DNA from: an uncultured Clostridia bacterium
GTDB lineage: Bacteria > Bacillota > Clostridia > TANB77 > CAG-508
Length of the DNA stretch: 6,314 bases
Direction: 5' to 3'
Assembly (NCBI GenBank): GCA_947631315.1
Contig: CANRLA010000078.1
Span: forward strand, 1-6,314
Shown: positions 5,872-6,314 of the stretch, in pieces
Numbering within the stretch: the first letter of the stretch is position 1
Layout of the letters: every line of letters begins with the position of its first letter
Translations under genes and position numbers: made by a program
The notes under the pieces: generated by a model
The model's input: the letters and a program-made list of their open reading frames with translations, nothing else
The model's database searches: none
What the model was told of the DNA's origin: nothing

Positions 5872-6314
5872 GAAATTAAAGCAAATATCTAAGTTGCTAT
5901 GGGATTTTGAATCGTTAAGAGAGGAACATGTTTTAAAATTGTGTAATTGTCTAGAAAGTGATATTAATTATTTAATCTCAAAAAATGTTATTATAAAAGA
6001 TAAAAATACAAAGATATTAAGATATAATAATAAGACTATTAATAATAGAAACATAGTAGCGTTTGATGTAGTTATGGAATATTTAGATAGAAATGTAAAA
6101 GTAAAAAAAGCAAAATATCCTGTGAATGTTACAATGCAGACTAATGAATTTACTTATGATATTATTTCTATAAAAGAAATAGAAGTAGATACTTTATTTG
6201 AAAACATAGACAAAATATCTAAGGCAGATAAAATAATAATTATTATTGAAACCAAAAATTACATAAAAAAATTTATTAATACTAAAAGGCCTTGTTGTAT
6301 ATGTACTTATCCAC
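5864..6314 (+). CDS. Winged-helix protein resembling DUF5697, 3' end missing
   Basis: The frame is open to the window edge, giving 150 residues with no stop. Residues 3-54 look like a winged helix: LKQISKLLWDFESLREEHVL, then LESDINYLISKNVII and a short wing. Residues 63-149 match the pattern I associate with DUF5697 proteins of clostridial mobile elements. That pattern is an AFDVVMEYLD helix, a YPVNVTMQT strand, FTYDIISI, and then KADKIIIIIET with a KKFI helix. Function is unknown, and a DNA-binding or regulatory role is likely from the fold. The start overlaps the S1 gene's stop by 8 bp, so the two are translationally coupled. The overall plan (winged helix, then strands ending in a hydrophobic IIIIIE strand) resembles the protein at 2364-3266. 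Family assignment is from memory of sequence pattern. Confidence 0.6.
   Translation, partial: MNEKLKQISKLLWDFESLREEHVLKLCNCLESDINYLISKNVIIKDKNTKILRYNNKTINNRNIVAFDVVMEYLDRNVKVKKAKYPVNVTMQTNEFTYDIISIKEIEVDTLFENIDKISKADKIIIIIETKNYIKKFINTKRPCCICTYP

Noticed and set aside
1..6314. CRISPR arrays, tRNA or rRNA genes, element ends
   Set aside because: I saw no regularly spaced short direct repeats, cloverleaf or rRNA-like segments, nor an attachment site. The only clear repeats are the protein-coding Cna-B units.

Overview
This window looks like part of the transfer region of an integrative and conjugative element (or a related conjugative element) in a low-G+C Gram-positive bacterium, most likely of the class Clostridia. 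The DNA is very A+T-rich, codons end mostly in A or T, arginine is almost always AGA/AGG, and ribosome binding sites are strong AGGAGG types. A SpoVG homologue and a sortase-anchored surface protein also point to Bacillota. TGA is used as a stop, so the standard bacterial code applies. No relaxase, VirB4, integrase or complete element end is visible, so the exact element family cannot be named.

Layout: all genes are on the plus strand. Bases 1-1184 hold the 3' part of a cell-wall-anchored surface protein made of tandem Cna-B/SpaA-type domains and ending in a non-canonical sorting signal. After a weak terminator-like hairpin comes a small spoVG-family gene (1238-1504). A very strong hairpin follows, then a 200-aa protein (1576-2178) with a RusA-like Holliday-junction resolvase signature. 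A noncoding gap of about 185 bases (2179-2363) holds a permuted inverted repeat, a short G-rich island and a possible antisense promoter. Next is a tightly packed run of four genes. It contains a winged-helix protein resembling the replication-relaxation family (2364-3266), a VirD4/TraG-type coupling ATPase (3253-5031), a protein of three S1/OB domains (5056-5871) and the start of a winged-helix protein resembling DUF5697 (5864 to the window end).

How the genes may work together: the coupling ATPase would dock the relaxase-DNA complex at the mating channel. The winged-helix, S1 and RusA-like proteins suggest a nucleic-acid-handling set around it, covering DNA binding, single-strand DNA or RNA binding, and branched-DNA cleavage. 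The surface protein may help cell contact during transfer. These roles are inferred from family resemblance and position. Three translation starts were set by Shine-Dalgarno position rather than by the longest frame: GTG at 2364, ATG at 5056 and GTG at 5864.
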